Part shown: positions 7,959-14,881 of the stretch, one piece after another | How the letters are laid out: the number at the start of each line of letters is the position of its first letter | Numbering within the stretch: the stretch's first letter is position 1 | Assembly: GCA_023382535.1 (NCBI GenBank) | Contig: JAHDWA010000012.1 | Location: 1-64,000 of the forward strand | DNA length: 64,000 nt | Origin: Anaerolineae bacterium | GTDB taxonomy: Bacteria > Chloroflexota > Anaerolineae > 4572-78 > J111 | Reading direction: 5' to 3' | Position numbers and translations under genes: made by a program | The notes under the pieces: generated by a model | Database searches by the model: none | Told to the model about the DNA's origin: nothing | The model's input: only the letters and a program-made list of their open reading frames with translations

Positions 7959-8951
7959 ATGACCGAAACAAAACGCATCTTAGTTACCGGCGCGACCGGA
8001 AAAGTGGGTCAAACCTTTATCCGGCGTTTTTTAGCCGAGCCTCAATTTGACACCTTCGTGGTGCGGGCCTTGTGCCATCATCGCAAGCTGGAGACTGGAC
8101 CCCGCCTGGAAGTGGTCAGCGGTTCGATCGAGCGGCGCGAGGTGGTTGAAGAGGCAATGCAGGCTGTGACCCATGTTTTGCACCTGGCCACCAGTAAAGA
8201 AACGCCAGACTCCATTATGGATGTCGCTATTAAGGGTATGTTCTGGCTGCTGGAAGCCTGCCGGACCAGCCCCACCTTCCGGCAGTTTATCCTCATCGGC
8301 GGCGACGCCGGCATCGGCCACTTCTTCTACCCCCACCCCATCCCCGTAACCGAGACCCAGAAGCACAGCGCCTATCCCGGCTGTTATGCTCTGTCCAAAG
8401 TGCTGGAAGAGGTCATGCTGGAGCAGTATTACATTCAGTACGATCTGAACGGATGCTGCTTGCGCGCTCCCTGGATCATGGAAAAGGATGATTTCAAGAG
8501 CCAGCTTTCCTTTGGCGAGGATGTTTTTGGCGGCCCGTGCTGGCGGGATCTGGTTGGGCCGGAAAGGGCGGCTGAGTACGTCAAAACAGGGACAATTCCG
8601 GTCATGCTCGACCCCCAAGGCCGGCCGGTGAAACGCAACTATGTCCATCTCGAGGATCTGGTCAGCGCAATTTTAAAAGCCCTGGATCACCCCAAAGCCA
8701 GGCAGCAAACTTTTAATATCTGCATGGATGAACCGCTTGATTACGGCGAGCTGGCCGCTTACCTGGCCGAGTCGCGCGGCTTGCCCAGCGTCGAGATTCC
8801 GACCGGGTTTTATTCGACCTGGCTGGATAATAACAAAGCCAAGTTCCTCCTAGGCTGGCGGCCTGAGTATGATCTGAAGAAGATGACCGACACTGCCTGG
8901 AACTACCGGCGGGCCGAGGACGATCCCCGGATTATCTGGTATCCAGGATAA
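7959..8951 (+). CDS. NAD(P)-dependent epimerase/dehydratase-family oxidoreductase
   Basis: A 330-residue extended short-chain dehydrogenase. It has the glycine-rich nucleotide motif TGATGKVGQ (residues 10-18), a VLHLATSKET block after strand 4, and the catalytic YxxxK as YALSK. It is the last gene of the operon after a sugar importer, so oxidation or epimerisation of the imported sugar or its acid is likely. Homologues of this type include uronate and NDP-sugar dehydrogenases; the sequence alone does not choose between them. Confidence 0.8.
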   Translation: MTETKRILVTGATGKVGQTFIRRFLAEPQFDTFVVRALCHHRKLETGPRLEVVSGSIERREVVEEAMQAVTHVLHLATSKETPDSIMDVAIKGMFWLLEACRTSPTFRQFILIGGDAGIGHFFYPHPIPVTETQKHSAYPGCYALSKVLEEVMLEQYYIQYDLNGCCLRAPWIMEKDDFKSQLSFGEDVFGGPCWRDLVGPERAAEYVKTGTIPVMLDPQGRPVKRNYVHLEDLVSAILKALDHPKARQQTFNICMDEPLDYGELAAYLAESRGLPSVEIPTGFYSTWLDNNKAKFLLGWRPEYDLKKMTDTAWNYRRAEDDPRIIWYPG

Positions 8952-8974
8952 GGGTCCGTGGAGTTGCTTGAATA

Positions 8975-9003
8975 TTGACAAAGAAAAAAAGTTATGATAT
9001 AAA
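8975..9003 (+). promoter_or_regulatory. Consensus-like promoter of the second LacI gene
   Basis: TTGACA (8975-8980), a 17-bp spacer, TATAAA (8998-9003). The operator array begins 1 bp after the -10. Confidence 0.8.
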
Positions 9004-9004
9004 G

Positions 9005-9040
9005 ATGAACGTTCATATGAACGTTCATATGAACGTTCAT
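9005..9040 (+). promoter_or_regulatory. Three head-to-tail LacI-type operators
   Basis: The perfect 12-bp palindrome ATGAACGTTCAT occurs three times without any spacer (9005-9016, 9017-9028, 9029-9040), directly downstream of the -10. The centre-to-centre distance of 12 bp is a little more than one helical turn, so dimers on neighbouring sites would be rotated by roughly 50 degrees. Strong, possibly cooperative autorepression by the following LacI protein is inferred. Confidence 0.8.
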
Positions 9041-9085
9041 CTTATAAATTTCCTCTTCGTGCTGCAAGACCCTTATTGTTAAAAA

Positions 9086-10111
9086 ATGTCCTTAAAACAG
9101 AATCGTAAATCACCAACTATGAAAGATGTAGCTCAGTTAACGGGCGTTTCCATCCAAACTGTATCGGCGGTAGTCAATAATAAACCGGGGATTACCTCTG
9201 AAACTCGCGCCCGGGTTCTGGCCGCTGTCGAACAGCTCCATTATCAACCCTATTCGGTTGCCCGCAGCCTGCGGACGCGACAAACCCGGAGCATCGCCCT
9301 GGTGGTATCCAATATCGCCAGTGTGGCTATTGCGACCATGGCCAGCGCCGCCGAAGCGCAGGCCCACACCTTTGGTTACAGCTTGATTCTTTACAATACC
9401 CACAACGATAGCGAACGGGAAACGAGTTACTTCAATACAGCCGCCCAGCAGTGGGTGGATGGTGTGGTCTTTATTCCGGCTATGGGCCGCCTGGGTCGCT
9501 TGGACATCTTACAAGCCGCCGGCATTCCCTCGGTCGCCATTGACCGGATTCCTGACGATTATGATGGCCCAGCAGTCATGCTCGACAATCTCAAGGCGGG
9601 TCGCCTGGCCGGGGAACACCTCCTGGACCTGGGACATCAGCGTATGGCCCACATTGGGGGGCCCATGGAAATTCGCCTGGCCCGAGAAAGACTCGCCGGA
9701 TTCCAGCAGGCGCTCGAAGCCAGGGGAGCAGGCTCAAATGCTTGTGTCATTTCAGATGGCAGTTTTACCTGTTTGTCTGGCTATCTGGCGATGCAGCAGT
9801 TATTGGCTCATCAGCCGCGCCCTACAGCCGTTTTTGCGGCCAATGATCTGATGGCGATTGGGGCGATGCGAGCCGTAGATGAGGCAGGCTTACGCGTGCC
9901 CCGTGACATCTCGATTGTAGGGGTTGACGATATCGAGATGTCGGCCTTTCAAACACCGCCTCTCACCACGATCTGCCAACCGTTTGCTCAATTAGCTACC
10001 TTGGGCGTCCAACTTTTACTGGATATTTTAGCGGGGAAAGAGTTAGTTCAACCCCAAATTGTCATCGAACCAACGCTGGTTGTGCGACAATCCACTATTA
10101 AACAGGGTTAA
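9086..10111 (+). CDS. LacI-family transcriptional regulator
   Basis: A 341-residue LacI/GalR regulator. The HTH reads MKDVAQLTGVSIQTVSAVVN and is followed by the hinge YQPYSVARSLRTRQTR and a sugar-binding-like domain with a typical DDIEMSAFQTPPLTTICQP end. The first ATG at 9086 has no clear ribosome binding site, and the in-frame ATG at 9119 directly before KDVAQL is an alternative start. It lies behind the triple palindrome and ahead of the second leader element and a sugar ABC operon. Confidence 0.85.
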   Translation: MSLKQNRKSPTMKDVAQLTGVSIQTVSAVVNNKPGITSETRARVLAAVEQLHYQPYSVARSLRTRQTRSIALVVSNIASVAIATMASAAEAQAHTFGYSLILYNTHNDSERETSYFNTAAQQWVDGVVFIPAMGRLGRLDILQAAGIPSVAIDRIPDDYDGPAVMLDNLKAGRLAGEHLLDLGHQRMAHIGGPMEIRLARERLAGFQQALEARGAGSNACVISDGSFTCLSGYLAMQQLLAHQPRPTAVFAANDLMAIGAMRAVDEAGLRVPRDISIVGVDDIEMSAFQTPPLTTICQPFAQLATLGVQLLLDILAGKELVQPQIVIEPTLVVRQSTIKQG

Positions 10112-10132
10112 CACTTTGGCTGGCAAGTAAAA

Positions 10133-10279
10133 GTGGAGATACCGGCTAACTTGGCGGGAAGCGGTATCTCCACGAGGGTGACAGAACGTAGCGCGTGCCT
10201 GAGCATGTTTTTGCTTCGGTACAGCCCTATGTGCCTGCCTGTTTTATTATACAGCATGTCACCCTAACGGGCGAAAAAA
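10133..10279 (+). ncRNA. Candidate structured leader RNA, copy 2
   Basis: This copy has the same architecture as the one at 4011. The first stem is extended to 12 bp, GTGGAGATACCG (10133-10144) / CGGTATCTCCAC (10162-10173). The loop differs by one base. The middle is again exactly 83 nt, and the 3' box is CATGTCACCCTAACGGGCGA. Pairings homologous to copy 1 are AGCA (10202-10205) / TGCT (10212-10215) and GGTACA (10218-10223) / TGTGCC (10230-10235), with compensatory base changes between the copies. AGGGTGACA (10175-10183) and TGTCACCCT (10257-10265) give a perfect 9-bp enclosing helix. It ends about 160 nt upstream of the binding-protein gene. I see nothing else in the gap 10112-10434 except a strong AAAGGAGG ahead of 10435. 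Confidence 0.6.
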
Positions 10280-10434
10280 AAGAAACCAGAAAGGGGGTGA
10301 TGCTCTATCGTAGATAAAATTACTTCCGCAATCCGGTATCCAAACCTGGTTTGAGAATCAGATTGGCGGGGATTCAACAATTCCGTTTCTATCAATGAAG
10401 ACTCAATCAAAGTAGATTTAAAGGAGGAACATCC

Positions 10435-11682
10435 ATGCATTCGCGCAGTTTGCTTAAAGCAGTTGGTTTACTTGTCGTCGTCATAGCCTTGGTCGCTATC
10501 GCGACAGCTTGTGGCGCAGCATCGCCACCCCAAACCGTTGTTCAGACGGTTGAGGTGGAAAAGATTGTTACAGTCCAAGTCGAAAAGCAGGTTGAAGTAG
10601 AAAAAATCGTCACCGTCGAAGTCGTAGTGACGCAGGAAGCTGAAGCCGGTGGTGAAGCTGAAGCTGCTGCACCTGAGGACAATCCCTATCGCCCCAACGA
10701 ACTGTTTGCCGCGGCCGAAGACCTCAAAGCGGCCACTGAGGGTAAGAGTCCTCCCGCCGGTGCAAAATTTGCCTTTTTGACCAATAACATGTCCCCCTTC
10801 TGGACGGCCGCCCAAATTGGCGTGGCCCGCGCTTCCTCGGAGCTGAACGTGCCCATCGCCTTCCAGGCGCCCACCGCCTCTGACCTGCTCAGCCAACAGC
10901 TTTCGATGCTGGAAACCTTTGTCAATGACGGTTACACCGGCGTCACGTTTTCGGCCATTGACCGTGAAGCCCCCGCCCCCATTATCGAAAAAGCCGTTGA
11001 GCAGGGAACGATCATGCTGACCATGGACTCCGATGCTACCGGCAGCCAGCGCGCCATTTATATCGGCATGTCCGACTACGATGCCGGCCGCGCCGCCGCC
11101 GAAGCTGCGCTGGAGATCATCGGCCAGGGTAAGGTGGTTGGCCTGGTCGGTTTTGCCACGGCCCAGAATGCCCAGGACCGGATTAAAGGCGTTAACGATG
11201 TATTTGAAGGTACCGAGATGGAGCTGGTCGAGGTGCTCATAGACGACATCAAGCCTGAGGTGGCTCTCAGCAACGCCCAAACCGCTATCCAGAAGTATGG
11301 CGATGATCTGGCCGGATTTATCACCTTCTACTCCTACGATGGTCCGGCGGCCTGCCAGGCAATCAAGCAGGCCGACAAAATCGGTACGCTCAAGCTGGTT
11401 GCCTTTGACGCCGAACCCGAAACCCAGGCTTGTATGCAGGAAGGGGTGGTTCAAGCCATGATCGGGCAGCGAGTCTACTTCTACGGCTATCTGAGTGGTT
11501 ATGTGATGAATGCCATGTCCATTTTAGGCCAGGAAGAAACGATGAAAGTTTTGGATCCTTATCTGGACGAATTTGGCGAGGACGGCAAGATTCGCCTCAA
11601 TACCGGCATTGACGTTATCAAAGCCGATACATTTGAGCAGTATAAAGCCTATCTCGAATCCATCGGGATTGCTTCACAGTAA
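10435..11682 (+). CDS. Sugar ABC transporter substrate-binding lipoprotein
   Basis: A 415-residue periplasmic-binding-protein type 1 family member. It has a Sec lipoprotein signal with lipobox ATAC (Cys26), then an unusual linker of repeated VEVEKIVTV units (residues about 33-65), then an acidic AEAGGEAEAAAPED spacer. The binding domain starts near residue 100 (KFAFLTNNMSPFWTAAQIG) and holds MDSDATGSQRAIYIGMSDYD and the C-terminal GQRVYFYGYLSG block. The valine/glutamate linker probably spaces the domain from the membrane. The ribosome binding site is strong. A large hairpin separates it from its ATPase gene. Confidence 0.88.
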   Translation: MHSRSLLKAVGLLVVVIALVAIATACGAASPPQTVVQTVEVEKIVTVQVEKQVEVEKIVTVEVVVTQEAEAGGEAEAAAPEDNPYRPNELFAAAEDLKAATEGKSPPAGAKFAFLTNNMSPFWTAAQIGVARASSELNVPIAFQAPTASDLLSQQLSMLETFVNDGYTGVTFSAIDREAPAPIIEKAVEQGTIMLTMDSDATGSQRAIYIGMSDYDAGRAAAEAALEIIGQGKVVGLVGFATAQNAQDRIKGVNDVFEGTEMELVEVLIDDIKPEVALSNAQTAIQKYGDDLAGFITFYSYDGPAACQAIKQADKIGTLKLVAFDAEPETQACMQEGVVQAMIGQRVYFYGYLSGYVMNAMSILGQEETMKVLDPYLDEFGEDGKIRLNTGIDVIKADTFEQYKAYLESIGIASQ

Positions 11683-11690
11683 CAAAGTCG

Positions 11691-11734
11691 CAGGGTAGCA
11701 GGTAGCAAATTTAAGATTGCTACCTGCTACCCTG
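11691..11734 (+). repeat. 18-bp perfect stem-loop between binding protein and ATPase genes
   Basis: CAGGGTAGCAGGTAGCAA (11691-11708) pairs perfectly with 11717-11734 around an 8-nt loop. The arm is two GGTAGCA words in tandem. No T run follows, so it is more likely an mRNA-stabilising or processing hairpin that raises binding-protein output over ATPase and permease than a terminator. It is also one of the window's word-based palindromes. Confidence 0.75.
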
Positions 11735-11748
11735 AAAGGACTTAACGG

Positions 11749-13311
11749 ATGGAAAAACAGCCCCTGCTGCGTATGGAGCATATTTCTAAAAGTTTCCCCG
11801 GCGTCCTGGCGCTGGATGACGTTGATTTTGAGGTTTACCCGGGTGAGATTCTGGGATTTCTCGGCGAAAATGGCGCCGGTAAATCAACCCTCATCAAGAT
11901 TCTATCGGGGATTTATAGTAAAGACCGGGGCACAATTTGGTTTAACGGCCGGATGATCAATCCCCACACGCCCCACGAGGCTCAACACCTGGGGATCAGC
12001 ACCATCCACCAGGAATTGGCCCTGGTGCCCTATTTGAGCGTGGCTGAAAATATCTTCCTCAACAATGAACCCCGCCGGGCTTTGGGCCTGGTTGATTTCC
12101 GGCAGATGAACCATCAGGCCGAAGAACTTTTGCATGACCTGGGCGCCGAAATACGGGGCAAGCAGCTCATCCGGGAACTGAATGTGGCAGCCCAACAGAT
12201 GGTTGAAATTGCCAAGGCGGTTTCGCACAAGGCCAGCATGATTTTGATGGATGAGCCGACCTCGGCCTTGTCCAGCCGGGAAGTGGACGCCCTTTTTGCC
12301 TTGATGCGGCGCTTGCAGGAAAAGGAGGTGGCCGTTGTTTTTGTCAGCCACAGGTTGGACGAGGTCCGCCAGATTGTGGACCGGGTGATTATTATGCGGG
12401 ACAGCCGCCGGGTAGGATCGCTGCCTATCGCCGAAGCCAGCGAAGAAAAAATTATCCGCATGATGGTTGGGCGCGATGTGGGCCTTTTCCCCAAGGAGGC
12501 GGCGGAAATCCGCGAGCCTGTGCTGGAAGTACGCCATCTATCGGGCCAGCATGGCCTCAAAAATATCAGCTTGACCGTGCGCAAAGGGGAAATTGTGGGT
12601 CTGGCCGGGTTGATCGGTGCGGGTCGAACGGAGCTGGTCCGCCTCATCTGCGGGGTAGACCGCCTGACCCAGGGTGAGGTTTTGATTGAGGGCAAATCCG
12701 TCCGGATAAAATCACCGGCAGATGCAGTCAAGCATGGGATCGGCTGGGTCCCGGAAGACCGCAAACTGCACGGCCTGGTTCTGGGCATGAACGTTCAAGA
12801 AAATACCACGATGACGATTTTGCGGCGCATCTCAAATTTACTGGGGGCAGTGCGACAAACAGAAGCTAAAAGAATATCAGCCCACTATGTCCAGGCCCTC
12901 TCGATTGCAACACCCGGCTTAACCCAAACCGTGCGGAACTTGAGCGGTGGCAACCAACAAAAAGTGGTTCTAGCCAAATGGCTCAGTACCGAGCCAAAAC
13001 TACTGATTATGGATGAGCCAACGCGGGGCATAGATATTGGCGCCAAAGCCGAGGTCCACGCCCTCATGAGCCGACTGGCGAAACAGGGTATCGGCATCTT
13101 GATGATCTCCTCGGAAATGCCCGAAATCATTGGCATGAGCGACCGGGTGATTGTGATGTGCCAGGGCCGGATTACCGGTGAGTTTGAGCGGGGTAAGCTG
13201 GATCAAGAAGCGATTATGACCTGCGCCACCCAGTTTCTGAGCGTTGGCAGTGAAACTGTTGAAGAAGCCGAAGCAGCCAGCGAAAGCGTAGCTCATAAAG
13301 TGGAGGATTAG
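11749..13311 (+). CDS. Sugar ABC transporter ATP-binding protein (two ABC domains)
   Basis: A 520-residue RbsA-type double ATPase. Domain 1 has [20 protein letters not shown], the degenerate signature LNVAAQQMVEIAKA, and MILMDEPTSALSS. Domain 2 has GLIGAGRTELVR, the signature LSGGNQQKVVLAKW, and LLIMDEPTRGIDIGAK. Both Walker B motifs are intact, unlike the paralogue at 5384. A C-terminal acidic tail (about 15 residues, EEAEAASESVAHKVED) is extra. The stop lies 4 bp before the permease start, so the two are coupled. Confidence 0.92.
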   Translation: MEKQPLLRMEHISKSFPGVLALDDVDFEVYPGEILGFLGENGAGKSTLIKILSGIYSKDRGTIWFNGRMINPHTPHEAQHLGISTIHQELALVPYLSVAENIFLNNEPRRALGLVDFRQMNHQAEELLHDLGAEIRGKQLIRELNVAAQQMVEIAKAVSHKASMILMDEPTSALSSREVDALFALMRRLQEKEVAVVFVSHRLDEVRQIVDRVIIMRDSRRVGSLPIAEASEEKIIRMMVGRDVGLFPKEAAEIREPVLEVRHLSGQHGLKNISLTVRKGEIVGLAGLIGAGRTELVRLICGVDRLTQGEVLIEGKSVRIKSPADAVKHGIGWVPEDRKLHGLVLGMNVQENTTMTILRRISNLLGAVRQTEAKRISAHYVQALSIATPGLTQTVRNLSGGNQQKVVLAKWLSTEPKLLIMDEPTRGIDIGAKAEVHALMSRLAKQGIGILMISSEMPEIIGMSDRVIVMCQGRITGEFERGKLDQEAIMTCATQFLSVGSETVEEAEAASESVAHKVED

Positions 13312-13315
13312 GTAG

Positions 13316-14323
13316 ATGGACAAGGTTGCAACAAAATCAACGCCGGGTATGGGTCAAACAGCCGCCGGAGTGGGAGAAATCCTGGGGAGACTTTTAAGGG
13401 TGCCCGAATTTGTGATGTTTCTCGTCGTTATTGTCCTGTTTCTTATCGGGGCCATCGTTAACCCTCGCTTTGTGGGCATTGAAAATCAAAAAATCGTAAC
13501 CCGCGATACGGCTATTTTAGCCATTGCCGCGATCGGGGTGGGTTTTCCCATTATCACCGGCGGTATTGATCTGTCTATCGGTTCTATTGTCGGCCTGGGG
13601 GGGGTTTTGTCAACCTATTTTATTGTGAAAATGGGGCTGCCCATTTGGCTGGGGATTACTTTGACTCTATTAATCGGCGGAGTGATTGGCTCAATCCACG
13701 GCCTGTTTGTCACCAAGCTCAATATGCATGGGTTTTTGATCACCCTGGTCACTCTGGGGGTAGCTCGCGGCGCAATCCTGGTGCTGACGAACGGCACGCC
13801 CATTACCGGCCCGCCGGATGAGTTTACTGTTTTAGGGCAGGGTTACCTGTTTTTTGACCTGGTCCCGGTACCGGTGATTATCTGTGTGATTGTGGCCGGA
13901 CTGGCCTATTATTTGCTGCGCTACACCTACATTGGACGGCAAATCTATGCTGCCGGAGGTAATATCGAGGCGACCCGCCTGTCCGGGGTTAATGTAGATG
14001 CTCGGATTATCTTATGTTACATTATCTCGGTGCTGTGCGCGAGCCTGGTCGGGATTATTCAGGCCGGGCGGTTGAGTCTGGGACATCCCGGCGCGGGCGA
14101 AGGCTTTGAGCTTTTGGCTATCACCGCCTGCATTTTAGGGGGATTAAGCCTGATGGGCGGCCAGGGGAGTGTGGTTGGTATCCTGGTTGGGTCGTTGTTA
14201 ATTGGTGTGCTGCAGAATGAAATGGTCATGCTCAACATCAACCCATTCTGGCACAAAATTGTCATTGGGCTGGTTTTACTGGCGGCGATCACCTTTGATT
14301 ATGCCCGGCGCAGAAAACGATAA
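13316..14323 (+). CDS. Sugar ABC transporter permease (RbsC-like)
   Basis: A 335-residue permease of the BPD_transp_2 family. It has an unusually long hydrophilic N-terminus (about 33 residues) and then eight to ten membrane segments. Family blocks are GGIDLSIGSIVGLGGVLSTY and GGNIEATRLSGVNV, and GGLSLMGGQGSVVGILVGSL lies near the end. It completes the importer with the proteins at 10435 and 11749. No metabolic enzyme follows it, in contrast to the first cassette. Confidence 0.9.
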   Translation: MDKVATKSTPGMGQTAAGVGEILGRLLRVPEFVMFLVVIVLFLIGAIVNPRFVGIENQKIVTRDTAILAIAAIGVGFPIITGGIDLSIGSIVGLGGVLSTYFIVKMGLPIWLGITLTLLIGGVIGSIHGLFVTKLNMHGFLITLVTLGVARGAILVLTNGTPITGPPDEFTVLGQGYLFFDLVPVPVIICVIVAGLAYYLLRYTYIGRQIYAAGGNIEATRLSGVNVDARIILCYIISVLCASLVGIIQAGRLSLGHPGAGEGFELLAITACILGGLSLMGGQGSVVGILVGSLLIGVLQNEMVMLNINPFWHKIVIGLVLLAAITFDYARRRKR

Positions 14324-14380
14324 TCACCAATACTGTTTGTAATGAGCTGATTATGATCTGGGGTGCCAGATAAAACCGAA

Positions 14381-14527
14381 TTATTTACGTAACGGTAGAA
14401 AATTTGTATGTTGAAGTGAAAAGGGGAATACCTTCAGCACAGATAGTCCGATAAAAAAGTGTGTTACCTCAAAGGCTTGTATCGCCTTCTCTTCGTTCAC
14501 AGACAGAATTTCATTCACTCGTTTCAT
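14381..14527 (-). CDS. Small hypothetical protein (48 aa), probably a remnant
   Basis: Reading leftward from ATG at 14527 gives a 48-residue peptide starting MKRVNEILSVNEEKAIQAFE and ending at TAA 14381-14383. Its ATG overlaps the stop of the frameshifted gene to its right (ATGA), the usual arrangement of a co-translated pair. The end, FPFSLQHTNFLPLRK, looks unstructured, so the gene may be truncated. I do not recognise the family. The pair lies in the 558-bp gap 14324-14881, where the flanking genes run the other way. Confidence 0.4.
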   Translation of the reverse strand: MKRVNEILSVNEEKAIQAFEVTHFFIGLSVLKVFPFSLQHTNFLPLRK

Positions 14528-14732
14528 CCCAGAAATCCTCTCTCCTGCAAATATTCAGACATACGCTGCACAAAACGCCGGGCTTGATCTAACGATATTT
14601 CAGCAGTATCGGCGAAGATAGGGATTTCAACGGCATAATCTGCGTCCTCGCGAATAATCAACGTCTCGCCATAGATGTTGCTGTTTCGGCTAATTCAATC
14701 AGCCGCTTGATACGCAAGCTTATTGCATCCAC
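14524..14732 (-). pseudogene. Frameshifted small gene, partner of the 48-aa gene
   Basis: From GTG at 14732 the frame reads DAISLRIKRLIELAE and then loses phase. The next frame carries on with NSNIYGETLIIREDADYAVE and ISLDQARRFVQRMSEYLQER, stopping at TGA 14524-14526. The total span is 209 nt, two bases off a whole number of codons. It is a broken small gene; together with its neighbour it resembles the remains of a two-gene toxin-antitoxin-like pair, though I cannot name the family. Confidence 0.45.
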
Positions 14733-14881
14733 TTAATGTTAGCCCTGTCCTTTAGAGATAAGGATACTGTGGATACTAGAGCATGTAAAGTAGATCAAAG
14801 CCTACGCCCAGGAAGCATTTAAAGCTTGGTCTTGTTACCATTGGCAACACCCTCACTCTATGCTAAAATAGCCCCACGCTT

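Noticed and set aside
10468..11454. Long open frame opposite the sugar-binding-protein gene
   Set aside because: It mirrors a strongly coding frame on the plus strand and shows no family features; the same holds for the frames opposite 33526-34290 and 42874-43701.
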